Assembly (NCBI GenBank): GCA_963969395.1
Contig: OZ017805.1
Location: 7,192,001 to 7,256,000, forward strand
Source of the DNA: Pseudoscleropodium purum
Lineage: Eukaryota; Streptophyta; Bryopsida; Hypnales; Brachytheciaceae
Direction of reading: 5' to 3'
Length of the DNA: 64,000 bases
Below are positions 34,713 to 44,545 of this stretch, one piece after another; the first letter of the stretch is position 1, and each line of letters opens with the position of its first letter. The notes beneath the pieces were generated by a model, which made no database searches, was not told where the DNA came from, and saw only the letters and a program-made list of their open reading frames with translations. The position numbers and the translations under genes are program-made.

Positions 34713-36377
34713 GTGGGAATGCCTCCGCTACGTAGGTCTAGACCAGCGAGTCCCTCTGGAGGTGAGGTGAAGCTCCGGAAAGTCATTCCGGTTATTCCCT
34801 CCACAGAGCCGGAAAAGTCTGAACTCATGGATGATCTCAAATCCATGGGTTGCGTAGGGTTTGCCGAGAAACCCTGGGGATTTAGGGAGGAGAGAATGGT
34901 CAAGGAGCTCCTCGGAAAGTTGTCCAACCAGTTTGACAACACCGTGAGAGGAACTCCCGTCAGCTGGAACGAGGGGATGTGGAGAACGGTTTACGGTTTC
35001 CGGGCAGGAGGTTTGGGAATGGCGAGCCGGAAGGATGAGTTTGTCCGAGGGAAGTTCAAGGGAGCCGTCAACCTGAAGGACGGATACGCGGTCGAGGATT
35101 GCTTGGATGACCGACACCGTCGGCTCCTGCAATTCCTGGTTCCGGTTCTTCATCCGGAAAAGCCGACCAGGGTGACGATCACCCTCGGCAACACCATTTT
35201 CGGTGCCCTCAGTGGTACCCGGAAAGTGGACTGGGCACGGATCATTTCCGATCTCGTGGCCCAGCTTGTTAGTAGGGTTGGGAAGAAAAGGGCCACTCCA
35301 GTGTGCCCTTATCTCTTCCACCTCTATCGGGAGAACCAAGTCCTCACCGACATGGAGGAGAGGGTGTGGAAGACGCAGGAAGTGCTCCTGAAGTATGGGG
35401 AGTCGGAGACGGATGACGAGGCCGAATCCGATTTCGGGTCAGACCGGGAGTCCAGCGAGGAAGAGGAGGAGCCGATGCCGCCGATCAAGCGACAGAAGCT
35501 GACGCCTCCACACAAGCGCGGGACGCCTCCCGGTCAAGACAAACCGGCCCCGGAGGAGAAACCGGAAGCCGAGAAGACCAATTCCGGAGGAGATCCGGAT
35601 ATGCAAGATCCGTTCAACGGTCTGATCAACGTCCTCTACAACATCAGGGCGGATTGGGAGGTCAAGCACAAGACGCTTGCGGCGATCGGCAAGTTGGTGG
35701 GTGCTGCACCGGACAGCAAATTGGCGGAACAAGTGGCGGAGTGCATCACGAATCCGGAAGAGACCCGGAAGCAGGAAGCCGAGATCCGCCGGTTGCAGGA
35801 GGAGGTGGATAAATTGAAGGCAACACTTTTTGCCTATCAGGAAGACGTGACGGCCGCTCGGGAGATGGCGGAGGAGACTCGGAAGGTAGCCGAGCAGATC
35901 AAGGCGGTCCTGGGAGAGACCGGAACGGCCGCTGCCAAGGCGAAGCTCTTCGACGAGAAGATCCACGAAGAGAAGAAACTATCCGGTTCCCGGATGGTCC
36001 GGATTCTCGCGGACTTCGCTGAGCAGGTGGAGACGGCAATGGTGGAGGGGCGGAAGGCTGCGGACCGGATCGAGGAGAGCAGCCGGAAGCTGACGGGAGC
36101 GACGTGCGACAAAGGTATTTACCTTTCGGACATCTCGCTACCGGATCTCTTTCCGGACGCGACCATTCAGAAGGATAGGAAGGATTGGACTCCTGAGTCC
36201 AAGAAGTCTGCACAGACTGGGACTCCGGGCACGAGACCGGATATCACCATCGACCTGGAGTCTCCACCCGGATCGAATCCTGCGGAGGGGGAACGGGTCC
36301 AGAATTTGAGCGAAGTCTTCGAGGAGCTAGTCCCGGAGGTCGGAAGCCCGACAATAGGATCTAGAGTTGTAGGGTAG
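34713..36377 (+). CDS. Intact 554-residue element protein of unknown function
   Basis: The only long uninterrupted reading frame in the window, and markedly GC-richer than its surroundings. An N-terminal Pro/Arg/Ser segment is followed by a globular region (about residues 45-215) containing WGFREERMVKELLGKL, FGALSGTRKVDWARII and CPYLFHLYREN. A Glu/Asp-rich linker with a basic KRQKLTPPHKR patch, possibly a nuclear signal, lies near residues 265-280. A second helical region follows (FNGLINVLYNIRADW), then a coiled coil (about 345-440) and an acidic Pro-rich C-terminus. Two decayed relatives occur in the window. No Cys-knuckle, protease, reverse transcriptase or integrase motif is seen. By position it could be a gag-like or regulatory protein; I do not recognise the family. 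Confidence 0.75.
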   Translation: MGMPPLRRSRPASPSGGEVKLRKVIPVIPSTEPEKSELMDDLKSMGCVGFAEKPWGFREERMVKELLGKLSNQFDNTVRGTPVSWNEGMWRTVYGFRAGGLGMASRKDEFVRGKFKGAVNLKDGYAVEDCLDDRHRRLLQFLVPVLHPEKPTRVTITLGNTIFGALSGTRKVDWARIISDLVAQLVSRVGKKRATPVCPYLFHLYRENQVLTDMEERVWKTQEVLLKYGESETDDEAESDFGSDRESSEEEEEPMPPIKRQKLTPPHKRGTPPGQDKPAPEEKPEAEKTNSGGDPDMQDPFNGLINVLYNIRADWEVKHKTLAAIGKLVGAAPDSKLAEQVAECITNPEETRKQEAEIRRLQEEVDKLKATLFAYQEDVTAAREMAEETRKVAEQIKAVLGETGTAAAKAKLFDEKIHEEKKLSGSRMVRILADFAEQVETAMVEGRKAADRIEESSRKLTGATCDKGIYLSDISLPDLFPDATIQKDRKDWTPESKKSAQTGTPGTRPDITIDLESPPGSNPAEGERVQNLSEVFEELVPEVGSPTIGSRVVG

Positions 36378-37559
36378 ATAGGATTTTAATTTCAGTTAGG
36401 AGTAGGAGCGGATCCGGATCCGGATCCGGCTCAACATTATTAGGTTAGACCGGAAGTTAGATTAGGGTGGCGGCGGACCCCTACGGGTTTTCCGCTCCTT
36501 TTTCTGCTTTTAGGGTTTTTACCCTTTGTATATAAATCGGTTCCCGCGATGGGAATTGGGAGTTGTTCATTTTGCAAACTTCTTGTACTTTTCTATTCTC
36601 TTCATTGTGTGTCTCTCTCCAGCGCGACAGGATTGTATGATGTGGAGTTAGGATAGTACGGGTTGGTTTGCGAGTGATTTCTCCCCTTGGTGTTTATTTT
36701 CCGATCCTAGGTGCATGTGAGTAGGTATCGAAGAGTTGGGAGTGAACTTAGTTCCTCAGCACGTCTAGAGTTTGAGATTCCGGGTGAGAAAGCCGTTGTT
36801 AGGCTAGGCGGGTAGGGAGGGATTCCTTAGCTGCGCTAGAACTCCCGGGTGGGAAATCCGGTTGAGTGTCCGATCTCCTGTGAGGTCTCACCACCCGTAT
36901 GGGTAACGGAAGAACTTTAGTTGATGTTGGAACGGACGGGTGCACTTGTAACCACCTGTCTTCGCACGGATCGGAAGTAGCATCAAGGTCGTTGTAGTAT
37001 GAGAGGGTCGAGTGTGGGGTCTTTGTGTGACCTACAATCCGGATTGCTATCTGGGTTGTTGTGAAGGACCAAACCAGATCCGGATTAGCTTAGGAGTTTA
37101 GGAAGTAGGACAGTGGGTCTTCAGCCACTATAAGTCACGGAAGGAGTGGTGGGCCTACCACTCTCAAAATTAAGCGGCGACCCCTCTGATGGTGAAACAA
37201 AGGCAAAACCAAACCGGATAGGATTACGGGTACAGGATGACCATCCGGACCGGATTGGTCAGGACGGATTTCCAGGATCGGAAGTTGTGAGATCCTGGGA
37301 TTTGGGTATTTGTACGGACCGGATAGTTAGTAGGACCGGAAGAAGGAGTAATCTGGTCTATAGTTATCCGGTGTGGTGGTATTTCTGGTTCTAGATCTAG
37401 GACCGGAAAGTAAGATTGGGATACTAACTGAGCTTAACTGCTTAATAGAGCTAGATACTTCACAGGATCTCGTGGGTTCGATCTTTAGAGTCACTTAGTT
37501 ATACTCTAGGGCGATTTTTGTGAGTATAATGGGGAATTGACCTGCCCTGTGCTGCGACA
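36378..37559 (+). other. 3' region of the young TG...CA element
   Basis: Non-coding kilobase with tandem GGATCC units at 36410-36430, a second TATA-like box (TATATAAATC, 36529-36536), a pyrimidine-rich stretch and scattered ACCGGA/TCCGGA motifs, ending GCTGCGACA. The second TATA box would suit an LTR-type promoter reading toward the 3' end. Confidence 0.45.
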
Positions 37560-37565
37560 CCCACC

Positions 37566-39540
37566 ATGCCTTTTCAGAGTTGCTCTTGCTTTGACTACCT
37601 AGAGTCTTCACCGAAGCCTTCATTGATGTATTGTTTGTTGATGACCGAGTTTGAGGCTTCCATGAAACTTTGGGAGGTGAGTCTTTTGATTCCTTCTCTT
37701 CTTTGGATCCGGACTTCAACACCTCCTCTTTCGATTCTCAATCTCCAAATCTTTGGCTTGCGGCGACTCACTCAGTTCAATCTCAACACGATTCCATTTT
37801 GGCATCGACTACTGCATATGGGAGAAATCTTGTGGATGAGATTGAGCCGGATTTGTCATTACTCCAATCCATGCGTCGAGGTTGATGCGAACAACCAATC
37901 CAAGTACCATGAACTTTTTAGTTGTGATTTTCCCACGTGGTCAGAGAATTTCAACGGAAAGTCTTTACTCTACTGGAATGGACCTTTCAATTGCCCCTTT
38001 CTCCAGTTTTGGTGTTGCTCATCCTGATAGAGTCTGTACTTGACTACGTGATGGATCTACCACTGGAGTGAGCATAGACTTTAGTCCCTTCGATTGTGGC
38101 TGAATTGGACCACTAAAAGCCTACCAAATTAGAATCTATCGAACCGGAATATCCCAAAATATGCTCTTGGGCACTTTCGGAAACCTAAGTCAATAGCCTA
38201 TTCCAAATCCAAGTATTCGAGCAACTTGCACATGTCCTTCAAAACAATTTCCATCCAAGCTGTAAGTCAATCAGGATCTTTACCATCCTAGATCTGGTCA
38301 TGTGTCCTTCCTTCTCCAACCGGGTGGTGTAAAAGTCAACTCAGATCACTGTATGCTCCAAAACCATGACAAGTTTTTTGACACTGTGGACGAATCGAAG
38401 AGCCACTATCTCCTTCCATCTAGCCGCGTTCAGCTTCCTTTCCATCCACTCGAGTTGGGACTTGAGGCTATCCTTTTCTTTCTTCAGCTTCCAAATCTAT
38501 TCCTCCTTCTATCGAAACTCTTCCTAATTCAGACTTTTTCGGATCTCCTCCAAAGTTTGATCCGACTCCACCTTGAATTTGCTCGTGATAAGAAGCACAT
38601 GATCTTCTAGTTCACCATACATTTGTTTGGCCTGTTGCATCCACTAGATTCTGACTTTAAGAAATTCTAGCTCTTAGGGATGTTTCGGATCTAGGATTGG
38701 CTCCTCTCGTTCCAGAATTAGCACCTTCCCCCGTGCAGTTGGATCCATGGACTTCCTTCGTCTTTGGTCTTTTACTTCTTCTTCCTCTTCCGGTTGCTTT
38801 TCTTCTTTGGATTCCTTCTCCTCCTTCTCCAACTCATCCGTGAGGTAGTACTTTAGGATTTCGACTCCAGTGTTGTTTTGAATCGTCTCTTCTACACTCA
38901 AGACCTCCTCGTGGTGATAGAGGTAGAACAGATACAGCGTTATAGGGTTGTGCTTCGCCCAACCCACGTACTCTATCAGTTTGCCCACTACCCTTTGAAT
39001 CACTCTCCTCCAATGGACGATCCGGTCTTTGAAAGCCTTGAAAATGGTGTTGGCCACCATGACCGTAACCCAGATAGGTTTTTTCAAATACAAGATTGGA
39101 ATTAGAAAATTCAGTACTCGTCTATGCCTCTTGTTTTTATAATCACTAATGGCAAAACCCTCCTTTAAGTGGGCCTGATTGTGGGACTTTCTGGCTACAT
39201 ACTTATCCGCTCTTCCGGCTAGTCCGAGTTCATTCTTTTTAAACAAATAGATATCCGCCTAGATGTCTTCTGTCCAAGCTACGGGTCGACCTCTCACTAT
39301 CAACTTGTATTGATTCAAAACTTCGTAAATGAATTCCTAAATCATCTCCTCATTCTTCATGTTCCACGGCTTATCTAACAATTGGACACACCCAATACAC
39401 ATGAGGTCCTCTTCTAACTGAGCTCAGTGAGCCGGATTAGAAAGGATAACCGGACAAACCATCCGGGCTACAACTCCAGACTTTTGTGCCACCGGATCAG
39501 GAATTGTCGCCATGAATCACCAACAACTAATAATCTATTC
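37566..39540 (-). pseudogene. Decayed relative of the 554-codon protein in the minus element
   Basis: The best-preserved part (38674-39246) reads LAGRADKYVARKSHNQ, AHLKEGFAISD, HWRRVIQRVVGKLIEYVG and LYLFYLYHHEEVLSVEE, followed by a Glu/Lys-rich run. The order matches 34713-36377. Interrupted elsewhere by stops. The 3' part corresponds to 24400-24540 of the plus copy. Confidence 0.6.
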
Positions 39541-39752
39541 TGGTACTGATCTTTTCGTTCTCTTCTTATCTCGGTCGCTAACTTACCACTCTTTCTTTCA
39601 ACTATACGTTTAGCAAGTTTAGCAAGTTCAGCAAGCAGAGAGGGAGAGAAAAAGAAGTGGCGGTGGATTTAAATACCTAGTGTGTAATCGACAGTTCCCA
39701 ATGGAGAACAGGTAGAAGATCATTCCCCTAACGGTCTCCTAGTTTCCTAGAC

Positions 39753-40004
39753 CATGGTTGTCATAACGGGCGAGTTAAGGTCATCGGACAGTCGGACGGT
39801 CCAGAAGGCTTTAATTTTGTAACTTGTGCAATTTTGCGGAATGACATGTCACCTCGTCCGCGCCCAGCATGTTCATTAATCCACATGGCATCTACGTGGC
39901 CTATTTTTCCGTTATCAGAAAGTCAACTATGTGTTGACTGTATCGAACGGGCGGGACCTGTAATGGATGGGTGAACCGAATGTCCGTCCACTATGACAAC
40001 CATG
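39753..40004. mobile_element. 252-bp hAT-like MITE
   Basis: Starts CATGGTTGTCATA and ends TATGACAACCATG, a perfect 13-bp inverted repeat. Flanks are TCCTAGAC (39745-39752) and TCCAAGAC (40005-40012), 7 of 8 matching. The interior contains GTCGGACGG and GGGCGGGAC motifs like the composite element ends. It sits in the 5' region of the older minus TG...CA element. Confidence 0.8.
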
Positions 40005-40760
40005 TCCAAGACCGGAAGTCTAGAACATAGGTTTTAGGAATTCGGTACTTTTCTGGATCCCAAATCCGTGTCAGATTTGTTTCTGTAAAGTACTAATGGT
40101 TTTAGCAATTCAAAAACTGACTATTTCTATCATAATTGTAGTGTAGCGGAAATCTCTATGAGTTACCAAAAAAAAAAAAATTTGCAGGTCTAATTCTAGA
40201 CTAATTTATCCAATTTCAATTTTTGTGCTTCTACAGAATCCTTTAGCAAAAGAAGGGAAATGGAGGAGATCAATCTACATTTTGCTGGAACTCTTTTGAA
40301 CCCATATCTTCTTCACGACAAAGAACTAGCCAACAATCCAATTGCTATGGAAGCATGCAAACATGTTTTTGTAAAAATATGTAAACCAAAGCAATATGTA
40401 GTAGTGGTCAAGGAATTCATGGCTTTTCAACATAGAGAACCACTATTCTATAAAATGTTGAATCCGAAGGAACAAATATTGTCTACATATGCTTGGTGGG
40501 ATTTTGAAGGTGCATGTGGCAAGCTTATAGCTCCACTAGCAAAGAGGATATTAGCCCAAATGGTGTTATCATCTTCATGTGAACAAAATTGGAACAACTA
40601 TTCTTTTGTTTACAACAAATTGCAAAATAAGTTGAAGCTAGAGAGATTATCGGATTTGGTGTATGTAAATACCAATTCCAAAGTTTTAGCCACATCAAAG
40701 GAAAAAGATGAAAAAAAGTGGTACCACAATAACATGGAGTCGAAGAATTCAGATGGACCA

Positions 40761-40816
40761 ACGTTGGAAGACAATGATGATGATGATGATGATGACGAGG
40801 ATGACGACATCGACTA
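40761..40816 (+). repeat. GAT-rich run encoding poly-Asp in the transposase tail
   Basis: (GATGAT)n-like microsatellite within the hAT pseudogene, coding a run of Asp/Glu after the dimerisation region. Confidence 0.6.
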
Positions 40817-42692
40817 ATATAGTGTGCCTCTGTTGAATGATGAAGACACTATAGAAGACATCCACAATTTGGACAATGATACGTATCATAGCCATAATCA
40901 CTGCAATGTTGACTTTCAAGACAATCCAAACAATATATATATGACTTTCCTCAAGATGAGGACAATCATAGGTACAATGAAAATCTCCCTTTGATAGGTA
41001 GAGTTGTGGATGGAACTAGATTCAAGAATAGCCAAAACCTTCTATCGGAAATGGATGTCGCTAATGCCAAGGTCGTGGAGCCAAATAAGAGTACAATTGG
41101 TAATGATGGGACTTTACAAACAGATGAAGCGGTTCCAATTTCGAAGTTCCCATCCATAGCACTAGAGATGGTACAAGAAATGTCAAACAAAATGACAAGG
41201 GAGGATGTGAGGTCACTAAGGTGGACATCCAAATGGATGTAGGCAACAATAGTGGCGATAAGGGTGAATCAAATATTGAAGTACAAAAGAATAGTGGTTC
41301 AACGATGATGGCGTCCACAAATTCAATTCTTTTGGAGAGTGACAAAGGAAAGAAGCTAACGAAGTCAATTCCTGAAGTACCGAGATCTAGTGCTCTTCCA
41401 CCGACATTGTTGAAACTCGCTAGCATAGGATTAAATGGTTCTAAAAGCTCAAAATATGGTCAACTCTTAATGAACATTTTAAAAAGAAGTTCTCTAGGCA
41501 TCAATCTACGAAAAGTCATGCCATCGCCTACTGTCCAAACTGATATGGAGAATGATGAAACATTGGCATCTATGTGTACTCAATGTTTAGAGACAATACA
41601 CTAGTAGAAAAATTATGACCAAATCAACAAAAAAACCAATGGATTTCTCTTCATTTTTGTTGCTTAGAACACTAAAAGGACTTTCTGTGAAAACCAACAA
41701 AATGACCAGTGACTTTTGATTGATTTGAATAGTGCAATGATCAAATCAATAGAATTTCAATTAATTTGGAATCTTTTTGGAATCTTTTTTGGAATCTTTT
41801 AGCATGTTTTTGTTTCATTGTAGTAGGCAAGGTTAATACATTGAAAACCTTACCAATTGCGATATTATGTCACTTGGATTTCAAAGAGAAAGTATTTTCA
41901 AATCTTTTCAAATGATTAATTAGATTTCATCTTTTATGACAAAATTTTGGACAAAAATGTAATAATGTATAGATCCTACAATTTGTTACTCTCCATGTCT
42001 TGGATAATAAATAAGAAATATTTCAACAAGAAATATTCTATATTCATACTTGAAAGAAATTATAGAAAAAGAGGTAGAATATGATTTAAACTACTAAATT
42101 GTTAACAAATTAGTTATAGAACTGAAAAATTTCCATACCAGTGTTTGTAATGTTGTAATAAAATTTTTAATTCAATGGTTTTTTGGGTTTTTTTGGAATA
42201 TTTCAAATTGAATTAAATAAAAGACTTCAAAGTTTATTTTTAAGTAGAGATTACTTAATTGTCTAGAAAAAAAAACTCCTCATACATTTCTTCTTAGTAC
42301 AAATGCAATGATTCTAAACTTTGAAGTAAATCTAAATCTAAAAAAACAAATTGAATGGTTTTTTTTTAAGAGAATGATTTCTTTTTAGTTGCTTGAGTTG
42401 CCCACCAAGCAATTAAAATTATATGTCATGCAATAACTTTTAATTATGTAGTCAAAAGTTACAAAAATTGTTGTGGCTAACTTGAAGCAACTCTTTGACC
42501 ACATGTTATGTGAAAATTTTGAAGAAAAACAAAAAAAACTTCATTTGTAATAAATTGCATCCTCACAATTATTGCCATGTTGCCAAAAAATGCCATTTGG
42601 TCTTTTCGGAGTTAAACACCATGGTTGGAATTTTATGTACAATGAACTTTTTTTTAACTTAATCATTTGCAATTAAAACAAAAAAAAAATTG

Positions 42693-43041
42693 AGCAGACT
42701 TTGATGTCCATTTTGGCATAGTAAAAGAAACTTTTTTTTAAAAATTTAGAAATAGAAAAAGTTTATAAATCAAGTTAAGTTTGATCTTCAAAAATCTGTT
42801 TGAGATTTCTAAACTCCAATCAAAATTTATGAACAAATTTCAAAGAGGATGTTTCAAGGAACATTTTCTTTGACATTTTGAAACATCCTCTCTAAAATTT
42901 GTTTATAACTTTTGATTGGAATCTTGAAATCTCAAACGGATTTTTGGAGATCAAGTTTAACCTAATTTAACAACTTTTTCTAGTTATAAGTTTTTAGAAA
43001 AAAGTTGTTTTCCTATGCCTAAATGGACGCCAAAGTCTGCT
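42693..43041. repeat. Long imperfect foldback inside the CACTA element
   Basis: Left arm from AGCAGACTTTGATGTCCA to about 42855 and right arm from about 42880 to TGGACGCCAAAGTCTGCT pair over about 160 bp, with a short central loop around GGAACATTTTCTTTGACA. The whole could form a long hairpin RNA if transcribed. Confidence 0.7.
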
Positions 43042-43111
43042 GAGTTAGAAAATACAAAATTCTAAATGCATAAGTACGAAACAAATATTCAAATTTCACA
43101 TGTAATTACAA

Positions 43112-43190
43112 GTGTGGTGTGTTGGTTAGAGCTTGTGGTTATTAAGTTTGAGGTCTTGGGTTCAAATTGTGCCAGTGACTACTAATTGCT
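43112..43190 (+). repeat. Possible tRNA-derived (SINE-like) segment
   Basis: Has an A-box-like GTTGGTTAGAGC (43121-43132) and a B-box-like GGTTCAAATTG (43159-43169) at tRNA-like spacing. No clear cloverleaf acceptor stem or poly-A tail, so this is a weak call. Confidence 0.4.
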
Positions 43191-43193
43191 AGG

Positions 43194-43252
43194 GCTACCT
43201 GAAATTTTCAAGTTGTGTGAATATTTTTTTTTGCCTGGAAATTTCAGGTAGC
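43194..43252. repeat. Short stem-loop in the CACTA element
   Basis: GCTACCTGAAATTTT and AAATTTCAGGTAGC form a stem around a T-rich loop. Confidence 0.6.
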
Positions 43253-44284
43253 AAAAAAAACTAAACTTTTTTTTTTCTTCCTTGGTATTGACTAAATCAA
43301 CAAAAATAATCAATGGGTTCTTTTTGCCGATTAACGCGATGAAATCAACGAAAAAAACCAACACTTTTTTGTTGATTTGGACATTATGTTTTCTACTAGT
43401 GGCAGTAGCATAAGAACCATCAAATTGACAAATTGTACTCAACAAATTGTGAACAAAGTGGAGATACCTGATCATGGATAGCTTGATCCTAAACCAAAAC
43501 CCGTAATCCAAGAATTGAATAAGGAGAAAATTGAAAGAGAGAAGCAAACTTTTGCTATCTTCTCAATGAACGGAACCTCCTTGATGTACGTTTGATTACT
43601 TCAAAGAGAAAGAAAAGAAAAGTCCCTACTAGTAGGGAAAAGAATGCAAAGTCCCTTGTGAAAGTAAAAAGGGAAAAAAGGATCTATAACAAGGGAGATC
43701 ACCTACTTTGAAGGAAGCAATGAAGAAGACAACAATACTTGATTCATCTTCATCAAATGATATGGAAGATGACTCCAACAATGAAGATGTTGGATGGAGA
43801 GCTAGAGGAAAGAGTAGTGAGGCTGAGATGAAAGGAGATAGTGATTATCAGCTATAGGAATTGAGGAGATGTAAGCTTAAATGTTCGAGTGCTTAGTTGC
43901 TCATGATATATTGAGCACATGATGACAATGAATATTTTATTCATTTCATTATAGAAATAGTTTTTTTATTGATGATAAAAATTAAATTAACCTATTAGGA
44001 TTTTAAGGTGATTTTGTTTCAAAAACCAAGTGAAATCCTAATAAAGAATTAAAAATGGATTATGTGTTTTCTTTTTTAAATAGAGCATGATGTACTAGTA
44101 TATTGCAATATCAATGGCTTTCCTGTTCATGTCATTATTTTGTTGTACAATTCCGTCCCTTACAATGACAATTGCAATATAAAAAAACCTCAAACCCAAA
44201 TTCAAATGACCACAAGTAGTTTTTGTGAAAATATTAGTAATAATAACACCAAAAATTCTAAACTACCCCCCTAAACTGCTAGAA

Positions 44285-44545
44285 CCACCTAAATCGTCCC
44301 ATTCGCCATGTCCACCTCCACTGCCCCATTGTTTGCCCTAACCGTCCACCCCATTCGTCAGGCTCTGTTTACCAAGGATCGTTTGCCCCAACAATCTGCC
44401 CTATCCGTCTGCCCTACCTCATCTACCTTTTGACAACACTTTGGACGTTGCGACTATTAAGGTTCATGCATTCAAACATCCAAACGCTTAGACATCCGAA
44501 ATTTGGACGTAAATTTCCCCCGAATGTTTAGAATTGACAACCTTG
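44285..44545. repeat. Right GC-rich end assigned to copy 2
   Basis: CCATTCGCC/CCGTCCACCCC-type units with CpG decay, ending GAATTGACAACCTTG; read inward this is CAAGGTTGTCAATTC. It matches the right end of copy 1 (15826-15970) in order and motifs. The following 8 bases are CAAAATAG; no matching left flank is in the window. Confidence 0.55.

Larger units (their letters stand above)
34248..37559 (+). mobile_element. Young 3.3-kb TG...CA element with intact ORF
   Basis: Starts TGTCGCAGC and ends GCTGCGACA, a 9-bp inverted match. The flanks are an exact 5-bp duplication CCCAC (34243-34247 and 37560-37564). It inserted into the older minus-strand relative. TATA-like boxes lie at 34521-34527, upstream of the ORF, and at 36529-36536, downstream of it. 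I find no internal copy of the first few hundred bases, so no second LTR. It may be a solo LTR that carries an ORF, a short retro-derivative, or a Ginger-like DNA element with TGT ends. Confidence 0.75.
33108..40235 (-). mobile_element. TG...CA element, older minus-strand copy with two nested insertions
   Basis: Read on the minus strand it starts TGTAGAAGCAC (40235) and ends CACGTGTGATA (33108), both diverged from the plus copy at 22068-25652. It is flanked by CAATC and GAATC. Removing the nested 34248-37559 and 39753-40004 elements with their duplications leaves about 3.55 kb. It lies within the hAT transposase pseudogene. Confidence 0.7.
41599..43401. mobile_element. Non-autonomous CACTA element
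   Basis: Starts CACTAGTAGAAAA and ends TTTTCTACTAGTG. The subterminal sequence is also inverted (CCAAATCAAC near the left end, GTTGATTTGG near the right). At 1803 bp it has no transposase. The 3-bp duplication is not clear (ATA left, GCA right), perhaps through age. It contains a large foldback and a tRNA-like segment. Confidence 0.8.
31839..43857 (+). pseudogene. hAT transposase pseudogene split by two later insertions
   Basis: Segments 31839-33107, 40236-41598 and 43402-43857. The first encodes FFYAVNIPFFIARN, then LESMNTSGFEKNGEYLA, ITTDNAP and CVVHALNLLLKD, the DUF659-type core of plant hAT transposases. The second has WWDFEGACGKLIAPLAKRI, SSCEQNW and LKLERLSDLVYVNTN, the C-terminal dimerisation region (family knowledge). 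Deleting 33108-40235 together with one 5-bp duplicate joins the halves in frame (LLEQS to FSKRREMEE). A long tail of over 300 residues follows, which is unusual for the family. No N-terminal BED finger is visible. Many stops make this copy inactive. It could be the source transposase of the composite elements. Confidence 0.75.
15971..44545. mobile_element. Composite hAT-like element, older diverged copy 2, 5'-truncated and nested with other elements
   Basis: Starts inside gene A (15971 aligns with about 5827 of copy 1) and follows copy 1 through gene A promoter, gene B, gene B promoter, spacer, gene C promoter and gene C (to 31260). It then continues into a hAT transposase pseudogene (31839-43857) and a right end at 44545 reading CAAGGTTGTCAATTC inward. 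It is interrupted by insertions at about 21806-27150 (containing 22068-25652), 33108-40235 and 41599-43401. That the transposase and the 44545 end belong to the same element is inferred from order and end sequence, not proven. Confidence 0.5.

Noticed and set aside
34248..37559. Complete LTR retrotransposon
   Set aside because: No second LTR, primer binding site, protease, reverse transcriptase or integrase could be found between the TG and CA ends.
43112..43190. Functional tRNA gene
   Set aside because: A- and B-box-like motifs are present, but no convincing cloverleaf or paired acceptor stem; at most tRNA-derived.
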